From Pseudomonas syringae KCTC 12500 (GTDB taxonomy: Bacteria > Pseudomonadota > Gammaproteobacteria > Pseudomonadales > Pseudomonadaceae): a stretch of DNA of 64,000 nucleotides. The DNA lies in NCBI RefSeq assembly GCF_000507185.2, contig NZ_AYTM02000002.1, positions 1,821,501-1,885,500 of the forward strand, read 5' to 3'. Numbering within the stretch: the stretch's first letter is position 1; the number at the start of each line of letters is the position of its first letter. The notes under the pieces were generated by a model. It did not search any database. It saw only the letters and a program-made list of their open reading frames with translations, and was not told where the DNA came from. The position numbers and the translations under genes are program-made. This document shows, one piece after another, positions 36,759-45,392 of this stretch.

Positions 36759-36782
36759 ACGGGCCGGAACAGTCCGGCCCGT
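36759..36782 (-). terminator. Terminator-like hairpin between bioB and bioF
   Basis: ACGGGCCGGA and TCCGGCCCGT form a perfect 10-bp stem with a 4-nt loop. On the bio strand the stem is followed by TTTGAATT. It sits inside the operon and may act as a partial terminator or mRNA stabiliser. Confidence 0.65.
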
Positions 36783-36790
36783 GCAACGAA

Positions 36791-37849
36791 TCAGGCAGAG
36801 GCGGCGTCGTAGAACATCGAGCTGCTTTGCTGTTCGACCAGCGCCTGTTCGATAGCGGCCTGGTGCACTTCGTCGGCATGCCCTTCGCCCGCTTCGGGCT
36901 TGATGCCCAGACGCGAGAACAGCAGCATGTCCTTGTCGGCTTGCGGGTTGGCGGTGGTCAGCAGCTTGTCGCCGTAGAAAATCGAGTTGGCCCCGGCGAA
37001 AAACGCCAGTGCCTGCATTTGCTCGTTCATCGCTTCGCGACCGGCGGACAGGCGCACGTGGGATTTCGGCATGAGAATCCGTGCCACGGCGAGCATGCGA
37101 ATGAAATCGAACGGGTCGACATCTTCGGCGTTTTCCAGCGGCGTGCCGGCGACCTTGACCAACATGTTGATCGGCACCGACTCCGGGTGCTCTGGCAGGT
37201 TGGCCAGTTGAATCAGCAGACCTGCGCGGTCATCGAGGGACTCGCCCATGCCCAGAATGCCACCGGAGCAGATCTTCATCCCCGCATCGCGCACGTACGC
37301 CAGGGTTTGCAGGCGTTCGGCGTAGGTACGGGTGGTGATGATGCTGCCGTAGAACTCCGGCGAGGTGTCGAGGTTATGGTTGTAGTAATCCAGCCCGGCA
37401 GTGGCCAGCGCTTCGGTCTGTTCCTGATCGAGGCGGCCCAGGGTCATGCAGGTTTCCATGCCCATGGCTTTCACGCCTTTGACCATCTCCAGCACGTAAG
37501 GCATATCCTTGGCGGAGGGGTGCTTCCAGGCTGCGCCCATGCAGAAGCGGGTCGAACCAATGGCCTTGGCACGCGCGGCTTCTTCAAGCACCTTCTGCAC
37601 TTCCAGCAGTTTTTCTTTCTCAAGACCGGTGTTGTAGTGGCCGGACTGCGGACAGTACTTGCAGTCTTCCGGGCAGGCGCCAGTCTTGATCGACAGCAGC
37701 GTGGAGACTTGCACGCGGTTGGCGTCGAAATGAGCGCGGTGCACCGTTTGCGCCTGAAACAGCAGGTCATTGAATGGCTGTACGAACAGCGCCCTGACCT
37801 CGGCTAAAGTCCAGTCGTGACGCAAAGTGGCGGTGGTGCTGGCGCTCAT
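36791..37849 (-). CDS. bioB: Biotin synthase
   Basis: 352 aa radical SAM enzyme that inserts sulfur into dethiobiotin. The SAM cluster cysteines are C59-x3-C63-x2-C66 ([10 protein letters not shown]); the auxiliary [2Fe-2S] ligands lie in [15 protein letters not shown] and the later RLSAGRE arginine. The frame is open upstream, but AAGGAG stands before the ATG at 37849 and the family begins here. It is the first gene of the biotin operon, with a promoter and BirA-type operator at 37923-37977. Confidence 0.96.
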   Translation of the reverse strand: MSASTTATLRHDWTLAEVRALFVQPFNDLLFQAQTVHRAHFDANRVQVSTLLSIKTGACPEDCKYCPQSGHYNTGLEKEKLLEVQKVLEEAARAKAIGSTRFCMGAAWKHPSAKDMPYVLEMVKGVKAMGMETCMTLGRLDQEQTEALATAGLDYYNHNLDTSPEFYGSIITTRTYAERLQTLAYVRDAGMKICSGGILGMGESLDDRAGLLIQLANLPEHPESVPINMLVKVAGTPLENAEDVDPFDFIRMLAVARILMPKSHVRLSAGREAMNEQMQALAFFAGANSIFYGDKLLTTANPQADKDMLLFSRLGIKPEAGEGHADEVHQAAIEQALVEQQSSSMFYDAASA

Positions 37850-37922
37850 CGGGCGGCTCCTTGGTGTTTCTGGGCAATGCGCGAGGGCGGGAAAGACCCC
37901 AGGCGCTACACGGATGTCGGGC

Positions 37923-37977
37923 ATATTTAAGGAAGAGCCATGCGCTGTCAACCCAACTACCCGCACGAGGTTTACAT
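37923..37977 (-). promoter_or_regulatory. bioB promoter with overlapping BirA-type operator
   Basis: On the minus strand TTGACA (37946-37951) is followed after 17 nt by AAATAT (37923-37928), a good sigma-70 promoter. The plus strand reads TGTCAACC (37946-37953), 15 nt, then GGTTTACA (37969-37976), which matches the BirA operator TTGTAAACC-N15/16-GGTTTACAA except for one inner base and the two outermost bases. One half-site covers the -35 box, so biotin-bound BirA would block RNA polymerase. The site lies over the first codons of comF. Confidence 0.8.
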
Positions 37978-38674
37978 CTGGTTAAAAAACAAACAATCTT
38001 GTTTGTTATGTGATGAACGCAGTGAGGTGCCCACGCCTATCTGCGTGCCGTGCGAAGCAGAGCTGCCGTGGCTGGGCAACGCCTGTGTGTGCTGTGCCCT
38101 GCCGTTACCCCGTTCAGGCATGAGCTGCGCGCAATGCTGCAAGCAACCGCCTGGCTTTACTCAGGTCATCGCGCCCTGGCTGTACGATTTCCCGGTCGAC
38201 GGCTTGATCACCCGCTTCAAACATAACGGTAAATGGCCCATGGGACGACTGCTGGCGGAACTGTGCGCGCACTATCTGCAGCACCGTTTCGAGGAAGACC
38301 TGCCACGTCCCGACTGCCTCATTCCGGTGCCGCTGGCCATCAAACGCTTACGCCAGCGCGGCTACAACCAGGCGGCAATGCTGGCCGGCTGGCTGGGTAA
38401 ACAGCTGCAACTCCCCGTCGACGAAGAGCACGTATTGCGCAGCCGGGAAACAACCGCACAACAGGGCCTGGACGCCAAAGCCCGCAAACGCAACCTGCGC
38501 GGCGCCTTCACTCTGATTGATCCCGATTGGGTACAAGGCAGGCATCTGGCGCTGGTCGATGACGTGCTCACCACGGGCTCGACAGCCGACGTCATTGCAC
38601 GTCTATTGAGCAACGCCGGTGCGCGGCGGGTCGACGTGTATTGCCTGGCACGAACGCCAAAGCCGGGTGACTAA
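37940..38674 (+). CDS. comF: ComF-family phosphoribosyltransferase-like protein
   Basis: 244 aa. An N-terminal zinc-finger region with CxxC pairs (CLLC, CVPC, CVCC, CAQCC) precedes a type I phosphoribosyltransferase domain with the PRPP loop [12 protein letters not shown] (~205-216). ComF takes part in DNA uptake in naturally competent bacteria; in Pseudomonas the gene also goes under gntX. AAGGAAG precedes the ATG at 37940. It is divergent from bioB, and its first codons overlap the bioB operator and are AT-rich, with a perfect 8-bp-arm palindrome at 37988-38007. Confidence 0.88.
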   Translation: MRCQPNYPHEVYIWLKNKQSCLLCDERSEVPTPICVPCEAELPWLGNACVCCALPLPRSGMSCAQCCKQPPGFTQVIAPWLYDFPVDGLITRFKHNGKWPMGRLLAELCAHYLQHRFEEDLPRPDCLIPVPLAIKRLRQRGYNQAAMLAGWLGKQLQLPVDEEHVLRSRETTAQQGLDAKARKRNLRGAFTLIDPDWVQGRHLALVDDVLTTGSTADVIARLLSNAGARRVDVYCLARTPKPGD

Positions 38675-38705
38675 TGGCCCCTGCGCGCCTGCTTTAATAT
38701 CGCTC

Positions 38706-38748
38706 CCACGCTCCAGCGTGGTAATGCCTTTCGGGACGCTCCGCGTCC
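38706..38748. repeat. Extragenic palindromes after comF
   Basis: CCACGCTCCAGCGTGG (38706-38721) and GGACGCTCCGCGTCC (38734-38748) are near-perfect palindromes of the short dispersed type common between Pseudomonas genes. They may end the comF transcript. Confidence 0.6.
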
Positions 38749-38807
38749 GGTTTTCGACGTCATGCACGTGAGCGATCATACTGCCCTCTCCCACTCGACC
38801 GCTCTGG

Positions 38808-39578
38808 ATGACCATGTCCCTACCCACCTTGCTGACGCAACACATGGTCCGCCGCCCGCAACGCATTGCGCTGTTGCAGCATATTGCCGAACAGGGCTCG
38901 ATCACCCGTGCGGCGAAAAGCGCAGGGCTGAGTTACAAAGCGGCCTGGGACGCCATCGACGAGCTGAACAATCTGGCGCAAAAACCGCTGGTAGAGCGCA
39001 GTGTCGGCGGGCGCGGCGGTGGCGGCGCGAAGTTGTCGGTCGAGGGCCAGCGAGTGCTGCGTCTCTATCAGCGCGTCCAGGCATTGCAGGCCCAGGTGCT
39101 GGAAGCCGCCGAAGACAGCAGCGATCTGGACTTGCTCAATCGCCTGACCCTGCGCACCAGCGCGCGCAACCAGCTGCTGGGGCGGATCGTCAGCATCACC
39201 CGTCAGGGGCACAACGATCAGGTTCGCCTGCAACTGGCTGACGAGGTGTTTATCGAAGCGCAGGTCACCCATGACAGCACCCTGCGTATGGAGCTGGAAA
39301 ACGGCACGGAGGTGGTTGCACTGATCAAGGCCGGCTGGCTGGAACTGCATGCAGACAACAGCAAAGAAACAAATGGAAACAATTGCCTGATCGGCCGAAT
39401 CGACAGCGTGACCGACGCTGAAGATGGCCCAAGCGAAGTACGCATCACACTGCCCGGCGGCCAGACGCTGTGCGCCCTGGCGACACCTGAGCACCTGCAT
39501 GCACAGCAGCTGAAAACCGGCGCCACGGTGCAGGCAAGATTCGCAGCTTCACTGGTGTTGCTGGGTATACCGTTGTAA
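38808..39578 (+). CDS. modE: ModE-type molybdate-responsive regulator
   Basis: 256 aa. Residues ~10-110 form a LysR-like winged helix (HIAEQGSITRAAKSAGLSYKAAWDAIDELNN, then the GRGGGGAKLSVEGQRVL wing). Two tandem molybdate-binding Mop/TOBE domains follow (~125-190 from TSARNQLLGRIVSI, ~195-256 from NCLIGRIDSV). This is the complete ModE layout. In other bacteria it represses modABC when molybdate is plentiful. No mod transport genes are in the window, so it acts in trans or on neighbours. Either ATG at 38808 or 38814 may be used; ribosome binding site weak. Confidence 0.88.
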   Translation: MTMSLPTLLTQHMVRRPQRIALLQHIAEQGSITRAAKSAGLSYKAAWDAIDELNNLAQKPLVERSVGGRGGGGAKLSVEGQRVLRLYQRVQALQAQVLEAAEDSSDLDLLNRLTLRTSARNQLLGRIVSITRQGHNDQVRLQLADEVFIEAQVTHDSTLRMELENGTEVVALIKAGWLELHADNSKETNGNNCLIGRIDSVTDAEDGPSEVRITLPGGQTLCALATPEHLHAQQLKTGATVQARFAASLVLLGIPL

Positions 39579-39656
39579 GCGCTGGCAGGTCATCACCGCG
39601 ACACATTTTCGTCATATGCGCGCACTAAGGTGGCTGCCATATTCGAGGGAGCCGTG

Positions 39657-41576
39657 ATGATGAAACTATTAGAAGAAAACCAAACCACCGATCTGGAAAA
39701 CATGGTCGGCGCAGACAAGGTCGGCCTCACCCGCCGCGGTTTCATCAGCGCCGGTGCCCTGTGTGGCGCAGCGATGTTTCTGGGCGGCAACCTGCTCAGC
39801 CGCACCGTCCTGGCGGACAGCGTCAGCGCGGCGTCTGGCACATTGCTCGGCTTTCAGAGCATTCCTGCTGCCACCGCCGACAGCATCAACCTGCCGGCAG
39901 GTTACACATCCTCGGTACTGATCAGTTGGGGCCAGCCGTTGCAGGCCGGCGGCCCGGCATTCGACCCGATCGGCAAAGGCACCGCCAAGGCCCAGGAAGT
40001 GCAGTTCGGCGACAACAACGACGGCATGTGCCTGTTCCCGATGCCAGGTCACAAAGACCGCGCGCTGATGGCGATCAACAACGAGTACACCAATTACCGC
40101 TACCTCTTTGATCACGGCAAAGAGCCGCAATCGGCTGAAGAAGTGCAAAAGGCGCTGGCAGCCGAAGGCGTGTCGGTCATCGAAGTCCAGCAGAAAAACG
40201 GCAAATGGCAGTTCGTGCAGGACTCGCCATACAACCGTCGCGTGCACGGCAACACGCCGATCGACCTGAGTGGCCCGGCAGCCGGTCACGATTGGCTCAA
40301 GACCGAGGCCGACAAGACCGGCACGCATGCGCTCGGGACTTTCCAGAACTGCTCCAGCGGGCAAACACCGTGGGGCACGTACCTGACGTGCGAGGAGAAC
40401 TTCACTGACTGCTTCGGCAGCAGCAATGCGGAGCAGAAATTCGATGCGGGCATGAAGCGCTATGGCGTTGTCGCCGCCAGCAAGGAGATCAACTGGCACC
40501 CGCACGACCCGCGCTTCGACGTGGCGAAGAACCCCAACGAGATCAACCGGCATGGCTGGGTGGTCGAGATCGATCCATTCGATCCCAAATCGACGCCGGT
40601 CAAGCGCACCGCGCTCGGCCGCTTCAAGCATGAGAATGCGGCGTTCACCCAAACCAAGGGCGGTCGCGCCGTGGTGTACATGGGCGACGACGAGCGTGGC
40701 GAATTCATCTACAAGTTCATCAGCCGTGACAAAATCGATCACCAGAACCCGAAAGCCAATCGCGACCTGCTCGATCATGGCACGCTGTACGTGGCGCAAT
40801 TCGACGCTGGCGACAACAACCCCGACCATCCGAAAGGCAAAGGCCAGTGGGTTGAGCTGACCCACGGCAAGAACGGCCTGGATGCCGCTGCCGGTTTCAA
40901 CAATCAGGCCGAAGTGTTGATTCATGCGCGCCTGGCGGCCAGCGTGGTCAAGGCCACGCGCATGGACCGCCCGGAATGGATCGTGGTCAGCCCCAAGGAT
41001 GGCCAGGTGTATTGCACCCTGACCAACAACATCAAGCGCGGCGATGAAGGTCAGCCGGTTGGCGGGCCGAATCCTCGTGCCAAGAATCAGTACGGTCAGA
41101 TCCTGCGCTGGCGTGAAGAAGGCAGTAACCCCTCGGCGATGGAGTTCGAATGGGACCTGTTCGTGGTCGCGGGTAACCCGACTGTGCATGCTGGCACCCC
41201 ACAAGCCGGGTCGAGCAATATCAACGCGCAGAACATGTTCAACAGTCCGGACGGCCTGAGTTTCGATCAGGCCGGTCGCCTGTGGATTCAGACCGATGGC
41301 GATTCCAGCAACAAGGGCGACTTCGCTGGCATGGGCAACAACCAGATGCTCTGTGCCGACCCTGCCAGCGGCGAGATTCGTCGCTTCCTGGTCGGCCCGG
41401 TCGGTTGCGAAATCACCGGTATCAGCTTTGCGCCTGACTACCGGACGATGTTTATCGGCATCCAGCATCCTGGTGAGAACGGCGGCTCTACCTTCCCCGA
41501 GCATTTGCCCAACGGCAAACCGCGCTCATCGGTGATGGTCATCACCCGGGAAGATGGCGGCGTTATCGGCGCCTGA
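39657..41576 (+). CDS. phoX: PhoX-family alkaline phosphatase, Tat-exported
   Basis: 639 aa from the ATG at 39657, which has GAGGGAG upstream. The N-terminus carries a twin-arginine signal (LTRRGFISAGALCGAAMF), so it is exported folded to the periplasm. The rest matches the PhoX/DUF839 fold, a calcium-iron phosphatase: NNEYTNYRYLF, GTYLTCEENFTD, GWVVEIDPFDP, HENAAFTQTKGGRAVVYMGDDERGEFIYKF, PDGLSFDQAGRLWIQTDGD. These enzymes release phosphate from organic esters in phosphate shortage. A degenerate Pho-box-like sequence lies ~40 nt upstream (about 39599-39616), too weak to rely on. Confidence 0.88.
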   Translation: MMKLLEENQTTDLENMVGADKVGLTRRGFISAGALCGAAMFLGGNLLSRTVLADSVSAASGTLLGFQSIPAATADSINLPAGYTSSVLISWGQPLQAGGPAFDPIGKGTAKAQEVQFGDNNDGMCLFPMPGHKDRALMAINNEYTNYRYLFDHGKEPQSAEEVQKALAAEGVSVIEVQQKNGKWQFVQDSPYNRRVHGNTPIDLSGPAAGHDWLKTEADKTGTHALGTFQNCSSGQTPWGTYLTCEENFTDCFGSSNAEQKFDAGMKRYGVVAASKEINWHPHDPRFDVAKNPNEINRHGWVVEIDPFDPKSTPVKRTALGRFKHENAAFTQTKGGRAVVYMGDDERGEFIYKFISRDKIDHQNPKANRDLLDHGTLYVAQFDAGDNNPDHPKGKGQWVELTHGKNGLDAAAGFNNQAEVLIHARLAASVVKATRMDRPEWIVVSPKDGQVYCTLTNNIKRGDEGQPVGGPNPRAKNQYGQILRWREEGSNPSAMEFEWDLFVVAGNPTVHAGTPQAGSSNINAQNMFNSPDGLSFDQAGRLWIQTDGDSSNKGDFAGMGNNQMLCADPASGEIRRFLVGPVGCEITGISFAPDYRTMFIGIQHPGENGGSTFPEHLPNGKPRSSVMVITREDGGVIGA

Positions 41577-41654
41577 TCGGCAATCAGGAAAAGGACGCAG
41601 ATCGCTCATCGTTATATAAAGGTCTGCTATTGATTCTGGCCGGAGGCCGTGGGA

Positions 41655-41732
41655 GCGAACTTGTTCGCGAAGAGGGCTGTATGATCGTCGAAAATGCATC
41701 GACTGAAACACCGTCTTCGTGAGCAAGCTCAC
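41655..41732. repeat. Inverted pair of REP sequences
   Basis: GCGAACTTGTTCGC (41655-41668) within GTGGGAGCGAACTTG, and GTGAGCAAGCTCAC (41719-41732) within TCGTGAGCAAGCTCACTCCCAC, face each other as in BIME pairs. It lies between the convergent phoX and phosphodiesterase genes. Unlike the two arrays it is single, and its left side reads GTGGGAG rather than GTAGGAG; no IS110 copy is present. Confidence 0.8.
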
Positions 41733-41844
41733 TCCCACAAGGATCTTTACTCCGCCTGATACTGCGCGTCGAGCCCCGCTTTCCGGGCTCATCAAGACTC
41801 GAGTATCACGCCGGGCGCAGAGCGTGGGAGCGATGAGTAATCAA

Positions 41845-42678
41845 TTAATCAATCAACCCGTTCACATCGTAGAACGGGTACGGCCCTTCATAGTCGCCGA
41901 ACACGGCGTTATGGCTGACAAACCCCTGCTCCGAATGCCAGCGGTGCAGCACGTAGCCTGCCGGTTCCAGATTGAAATGCGCAGGCGCGGCTTCGTCGAG
42001 GTCGAGGACAATCTGATGTGAGGTGCCAGGACAGATGCTTGCCAGGCTGCCTCCGAAACGTCGTTGCATCGGTCGATGCAAATGTCCGCACAGCAAACGC
42101 TCCACTTGCGGATGCTGGGCGATCACGCGCTCAAGCGCCGACGCGTTGCCGAAGGGTTCGCGGTCCATGTGCCCTATGCCGGTAATGAACGGCGGATGGT
42201 GCATGACGATCACGGTCGGCACGTAAGGACGACGGGACAGCTGCGCGTGCAACCAGTCCAGCTGACAGTAATCCAGTTGCCCGCCATGCTCGCCGGGAAT
42301 GGTCGTGTCCATGCCGATCAGGCGCACCGGGTATTTCTCCACCACCCAGTCCAGAGGTCCGCTGGCCGACAACGGCAGGTACACCTGCTCGGCAAACGCA
42401 GCCAGCAGGTTGTGCCGATCGTCATGATTGCCGGGCACCAGATAAAACGGCATCTGCAGACGTTCCAGCTCTGGCTTGAGTACGGCGTATTCGTCTTCGC
42501 GACCGAAGTCCACCAGGTCACCGCTGATCACCACGATGTCGGGGCGCTGCTTGCTGGCATTGATGTGCGCGACAGCGCGGCGCAACGCACTCAGAGTGTC
42601 GACCACGCCATAAGTCAGGCGGCCGTCGGCTTTGAGGTGCAGGTCACTGATCTGAGCAATGAGAAACGAACGATTCAA
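41845..42678 (-). CDS. Metallophosphoesterase (CpdA-like phosphodiesterase)
   Basis: 277 aa. All calcineurin-like motifs are present: ISDLHL, GDLVDFG, GNHDDR, MHHPP and CGHLHRP. The class includes cAMP phosphodiesterase CpdA and enzymes on glycerophosphodiesters. The likely start is the TTG at 42678 (NRSFLIAQISDLHL), after AGAGAGA; an upstream in-frame ATG would add 21 unrelated residues. It is the last gene of an operon with an ABC importer and LacI regulator, 25 nt after the ATPase gene, so it probably processes the imported compound, which could then be a phosphodiester. Confidence 0.85.
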   Translation of the reverse strand: MNRSFLIAQISDLHLKADGRLTYGVVDTLSALRRAVAHINASKQRPDIVVISGDLVDFGREDEYAVLKPELERLQMPFYLVPGNHDDRHNLLAAFAEQVYLPLSASGPLDWVVEKYPVRLIGMDTTIPGEHGGQLDYCQLDWLHAQLSRRPYVPTVIVMHHPPFITGIGHMDREPFGNASALERVIAQHPQVERLLCGHLHRPMQRRFGGSLASICPGTSHQIVLDLDEAAPAHFNLEPAGYVLHRWHSEQGFVSHNAVFGDYEGPYPFYDVNGLID

Positions 42679-42703
42679 AATAATCTCTCTACGAAAAACG
42701 AGT

Positions 42704-43735
42704 TCACGAATGCAGGGTAAACAGCACTTGCGGGTCGACACTCAGGGCAATGACTGCGTTGGCGGCGTAAATCACGTTGTCGGTGCTGTCCACCAGCAGC
42801 GGCTGCGGGCCACCGACATCGACCAGCAAGCGACTTTGCGCGCCCTGAAAAAACTGCCCGACCAGACGCCCATGAAGATGGCCGTTTCCAGACATCAAAC
42901 GCAGGTGCTCGGGGCGGCAGTAGACCGTGCCCGGTACGTCAGGCCCGTGCCACGGCAGCTCGCCACCGCTCACCTTGAGGCCTGACGGGGTGCGCTCGAC
43001 CACGCTGAACGCGTTCAGATTGCCGACAAACCCGGCGACGAACGCATTGGCAGGTTGTTGATAGATTTCCCTCGGCGTCGCCAATTGCGAGACGCAGCCT
43101 TTTTCCATGACCAGAATCCGGTCGCCCAGAGCCATTGCCTCGCCCTGATCGTGGGTGACGAACACCGAGGTGATGCCCAGCCCACGCAGCAACTGGTCCA
43201 GCTCACTGCGCAAGCGCTCGCGCAACTGCGCGTCCAGTGCCGCCAGCGGTTCGTCGAGCAACAGCACCCTAGGACGCGGCGCCAACGCACGGGCCAGAGC
43301 GACCCGTTGGCGCTGCCCGCCAGACAGCTCGTTGACGCGGCGATTGCCGTGGCCGGTCAAACCGACCAGTTCCAGCAACTCATCGCAACGCTTGTTGCGC
43401 TCGGCAGCCGACAGACCACGAATCTTCAGGCCGTAAACGATATTGCCGGCCACATCGAGGTTGGGAAACAACGCGTAGTTCTGAAACACCATGCCCACGT
43501 CGCGCCGCTCGATGGGCAGACGTGTCACGTCCTGATCATCGAACAACACCTGCCCGACGTCCGGACGTTCAAGCCCGGCAATCAGCCGCAAGGTGGTGGT
43601 CTTGCCGCAACCGGACGGACCGAGAATCGCCAGCGTTTCGCCGGGCTCGATGGTCAGGTGCAGATCCTTTACAGCAACGGTGCCGTCGGCAAATGCCTTG
43701 CGGCAGCCTTTCAGGCGAATGGTGGTTCCGCTCAT
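42704..43735 (-). CDS. ABC transporter ATP-binding protein (PotA/FbpC type)
   Basis: 343 aa. Walker A GPSGCGKTT (39-47), Q-loop in MVFQNYALFPN, signature LSGGQRQR, Walker B VLLLDEPLAALD and the switch histidine in VTHDQ are intact. A C-terminal TOBE domain (~280-343) marks the importer class that takes up polyamines, iron, phosphonates or related solutes. Its start overlaps the upstream permease stop by 4 nt. It energises the two permeases 43732-44526 and 44523-45392. Confidence 0.92.
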   Translation of the reverse strand: MSGTTIRLKGCRKAFADGTVAVKDLHLTIEPGETLAILGPSGCGKTTTLRLIAGLERPDVGQVLFDDQDVTRLPIERRDVGMVFQNYALFPNLDVAGNIVYGLKIRGLSAAERNKRCDELLELVGLTGHGNRRVNELSGGQRQRVALARALAPRPRVLLLDEPLAALDAQLRERLRSELDQLLRGLGITSVFVTHDQGEAMALGDRILVMEKGCVSQLATPREIYQQPANAFVAGFVGNLNAFSVVERTPSGLKVSGGELPWHGPDVPGTVYCRPEHLRLMSGNGHLHGRLVGQFFQGAQSRLLVDVGGPQPLLVDSTDNVIYAANAVIALSVDPQVLFTLHS

Positions 43736-44526
43736 CGGCTCTCTCCACGGGCAAGACGCGCGCTGATGGCCTGCAACGCAATCAGCAGCGGCACAATCAG
43801 CAACAGAAAAAGAAGGGTGTAGGCACTGGCGACTTCCAGTCGCGCCGAGGCGTAGCTGTCGGCCAGACCGACCGGCAGGGTTTTGGTCATCGGCGTGTGC
43901 AGCATCCAGGTCAGGTTGAATTCGCCCAGCGACAGGGTCACAACCATCAGCACACCGGCAAGAATGCCGGCTCGGCAGTTAGGCACCACCACACTGAAGA
44001 AACGCTTGATCGGCCCGGCGCCCAGACTGGCGGCCGCCTCTTCAAGCACCGGCAGTTGCTGACGCTGCATCACCGCCATGACCGGACGCACCAGGAACGG
44101 CAGGGTGAACAACACGTGGCCGACCAGAATGAACAACCAGCTGCTGCGAAAGCCGCCGAACTGGCCGTAGGTCAGGAGTAACGCGAGGGCGCTGGCCAGA
44201 CCGGGCATGGCGACGGGCAAGACCATCAATTCCTCGAAGGCCCGGCTGAAGCGATTGTTCATGCGCACCAGTGCATACGCAGCCGGAACCCCTACCAGGC
44301 ACACGCAGATTGCGCAGGCCACGGCCAGTTGCAACGACAGCCAGACGGTGGGTGAATAGGCCTGCCAGACCTGTACCAGCCAGTCGAAGGTCAGACCGCT
44401 CGACAGACCGAGAAAATAATTGCGCGTCAGGCCGGCCAGCAGCGACAGCACCACAGGCACCAGCATGAACGCACAGACCAACAGGGTGAACGCCAGTTGC
44501 GCCACGAACAACGGTGAACGTTTCAC
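43732..44526 (-). CDS. ABC transporter permease (PotC type)
   Basis: 264 aa with six membrane spans. The coupling loop EEAAASLGAGPIKRFFSVVVPNCRAGILAG is the EAA motif of binding-protein-dependent permeases. The N-terminus MKRSPLFVAQLAFTLLVCAFMLVPVVLSL is a first membrane helix. It overlaps both neighbours by 4 nt. It should pair with the other permease to form the channel of the importer. Confidence 0.9.
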   Translation of the reverse strand: MKRSPLFVAQLAFTLLVCAFMLVPVVLSLLAGLTRNYFLGLSSGLTFDWLVQVWQAYSPTVWLSLQLAVACAICVCLVGVPAAYALVRMNNRFSRAFEELMVLPVAMPGLASALALLLTYGQFGGFRSSWLFILVGHVLFTLPFLVRPVMAVMQRQQLPVLEEAAASLGAGPIKRFFSVVVPNCRAGILAGVLMVVTLSLGEFNLTWMLHTPMTKTLPVGLADSYASARLEVASAYTLLFLLLIVPLLIALQAISARLARGESR

Positions 44527-45392
44527 AGGACAACTCCCGATTTACCGACCATACGACGCGCCAGCAACAGCACTGCCCACGTAACCAGCCCGAGGATGAC
44601 TGACAGCGCAGCGGCCACCGTGAAGTTGGCGTAATTGGTGAACACGTTGTAGATCGCTACCGGCGTGACGTTCAGACGCGTGCCCAGGGTAAAGGCCGTG
44701 CCGAAGGCGCCCATCGACGTGGCGAAGCAGATCGCGCCGCAGGACACCAGCGCGGGCGCCAGCCCCGGAATGATCACATCGCACACCACCCGCCAATGAC
44801 CGGCACCCAGCGAATGCGCAGCTTCTTCAAGGCTGCGGTCCAGGCTTTCGCAAGCGGCCATGACTGTCAGAATCACGCGCGGAATCGAGAAATACAGATA
44901 GCCGATGAACAGCCCGGTCAGCGAGTAGGCGAACACCCAGCGCTCGCCCGCCAGGTGCAGCCCGAGCGCGGCGAAGATGCCCTGTCGACCGGCCAGCAGA
45001 ATCACCAGAAAGCCGACCACCACACCGGGAAACGCCAGCGGGAAGGTCAGCAAGGCCACCAGCGCAGAGCGTCCGAAAAAGTGGTTGCGGGCCAGAAACA
45101 CACCGCTGATGCCGCCGACCAGCAACGCCGCGAGCGTTACCACCAGCGCCAGCAGGCAGGTTTGCAGCAGACTGCCGAGGTACTGAGCACTGCTCAGGAC
45201 CTGCCAGTAACCGCTGCCATTGCCATCAGACCCTTGCGTACCGAGCATGATCAGGTGGGTCAGCGGCAGCAGCCAGAATGCCAGCAATACGGCCATCGCC
45301 GGGGCCAACGCCACCGCAGCGGTCGGGCGCAGCCGCAGCCTGAAAAATCCGCCCTTGCGCAGAGGCAGCGCTTGTTCCGGCGAGGCCGACAT
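44523..45392 (-). CDS. ABC transporter permease (PotB type)
   Basis: 289 aa, six membrane spans after a short basic N-terminus (PLRKGGFFRLRLRP). The EAA loop reads EEAAHSLGAGHWRVVCDVIIPGLAPALVSCG. The start codon overlaps the stop of the binding-protein gene by one base. It pairs with the downstream permease; the two are diverged, as in Pot/Fbp-type heterodimeric systems. Confidence 0.9.
   Translation of the reverse strand: MSASPEQALPLRKGGFFRLRLRPTAAVALAPAMAVLLAFWLLPLTHLIMLGTQGSDGNGSGYWQVLSSAQYLGSLLQTCLLALVVTLAALLVGGISGVFLARNHFFGRSALVALLTFPLAFPGVVVGFLVILLAGRQGIFAALGLHLAGERWVFAYSLTGLFIGYLYFSIPRVILTVMAACESLDRSLEEAAHSLGAGHWRVVCDVIIPGLAPALVSCGAICFATSMGAFGTAFTLGTRLNVTPVAIYNVFTNYANFTVAAALSVILGLVTWAVLLLARRMVGKSGVVL

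Noticed and set aside
39597..39616. Pho box upstream of phoX
   Set aside because: Only the second half (CGTCAT) resembles the CTGTCAT repeat; too degenerate to list as a feature.
39669..41504. A 611-codon minus-strand frame opposite phoX
   Set aside because: Antisense shadow; phoX has a Tat signal and complete family blocks.
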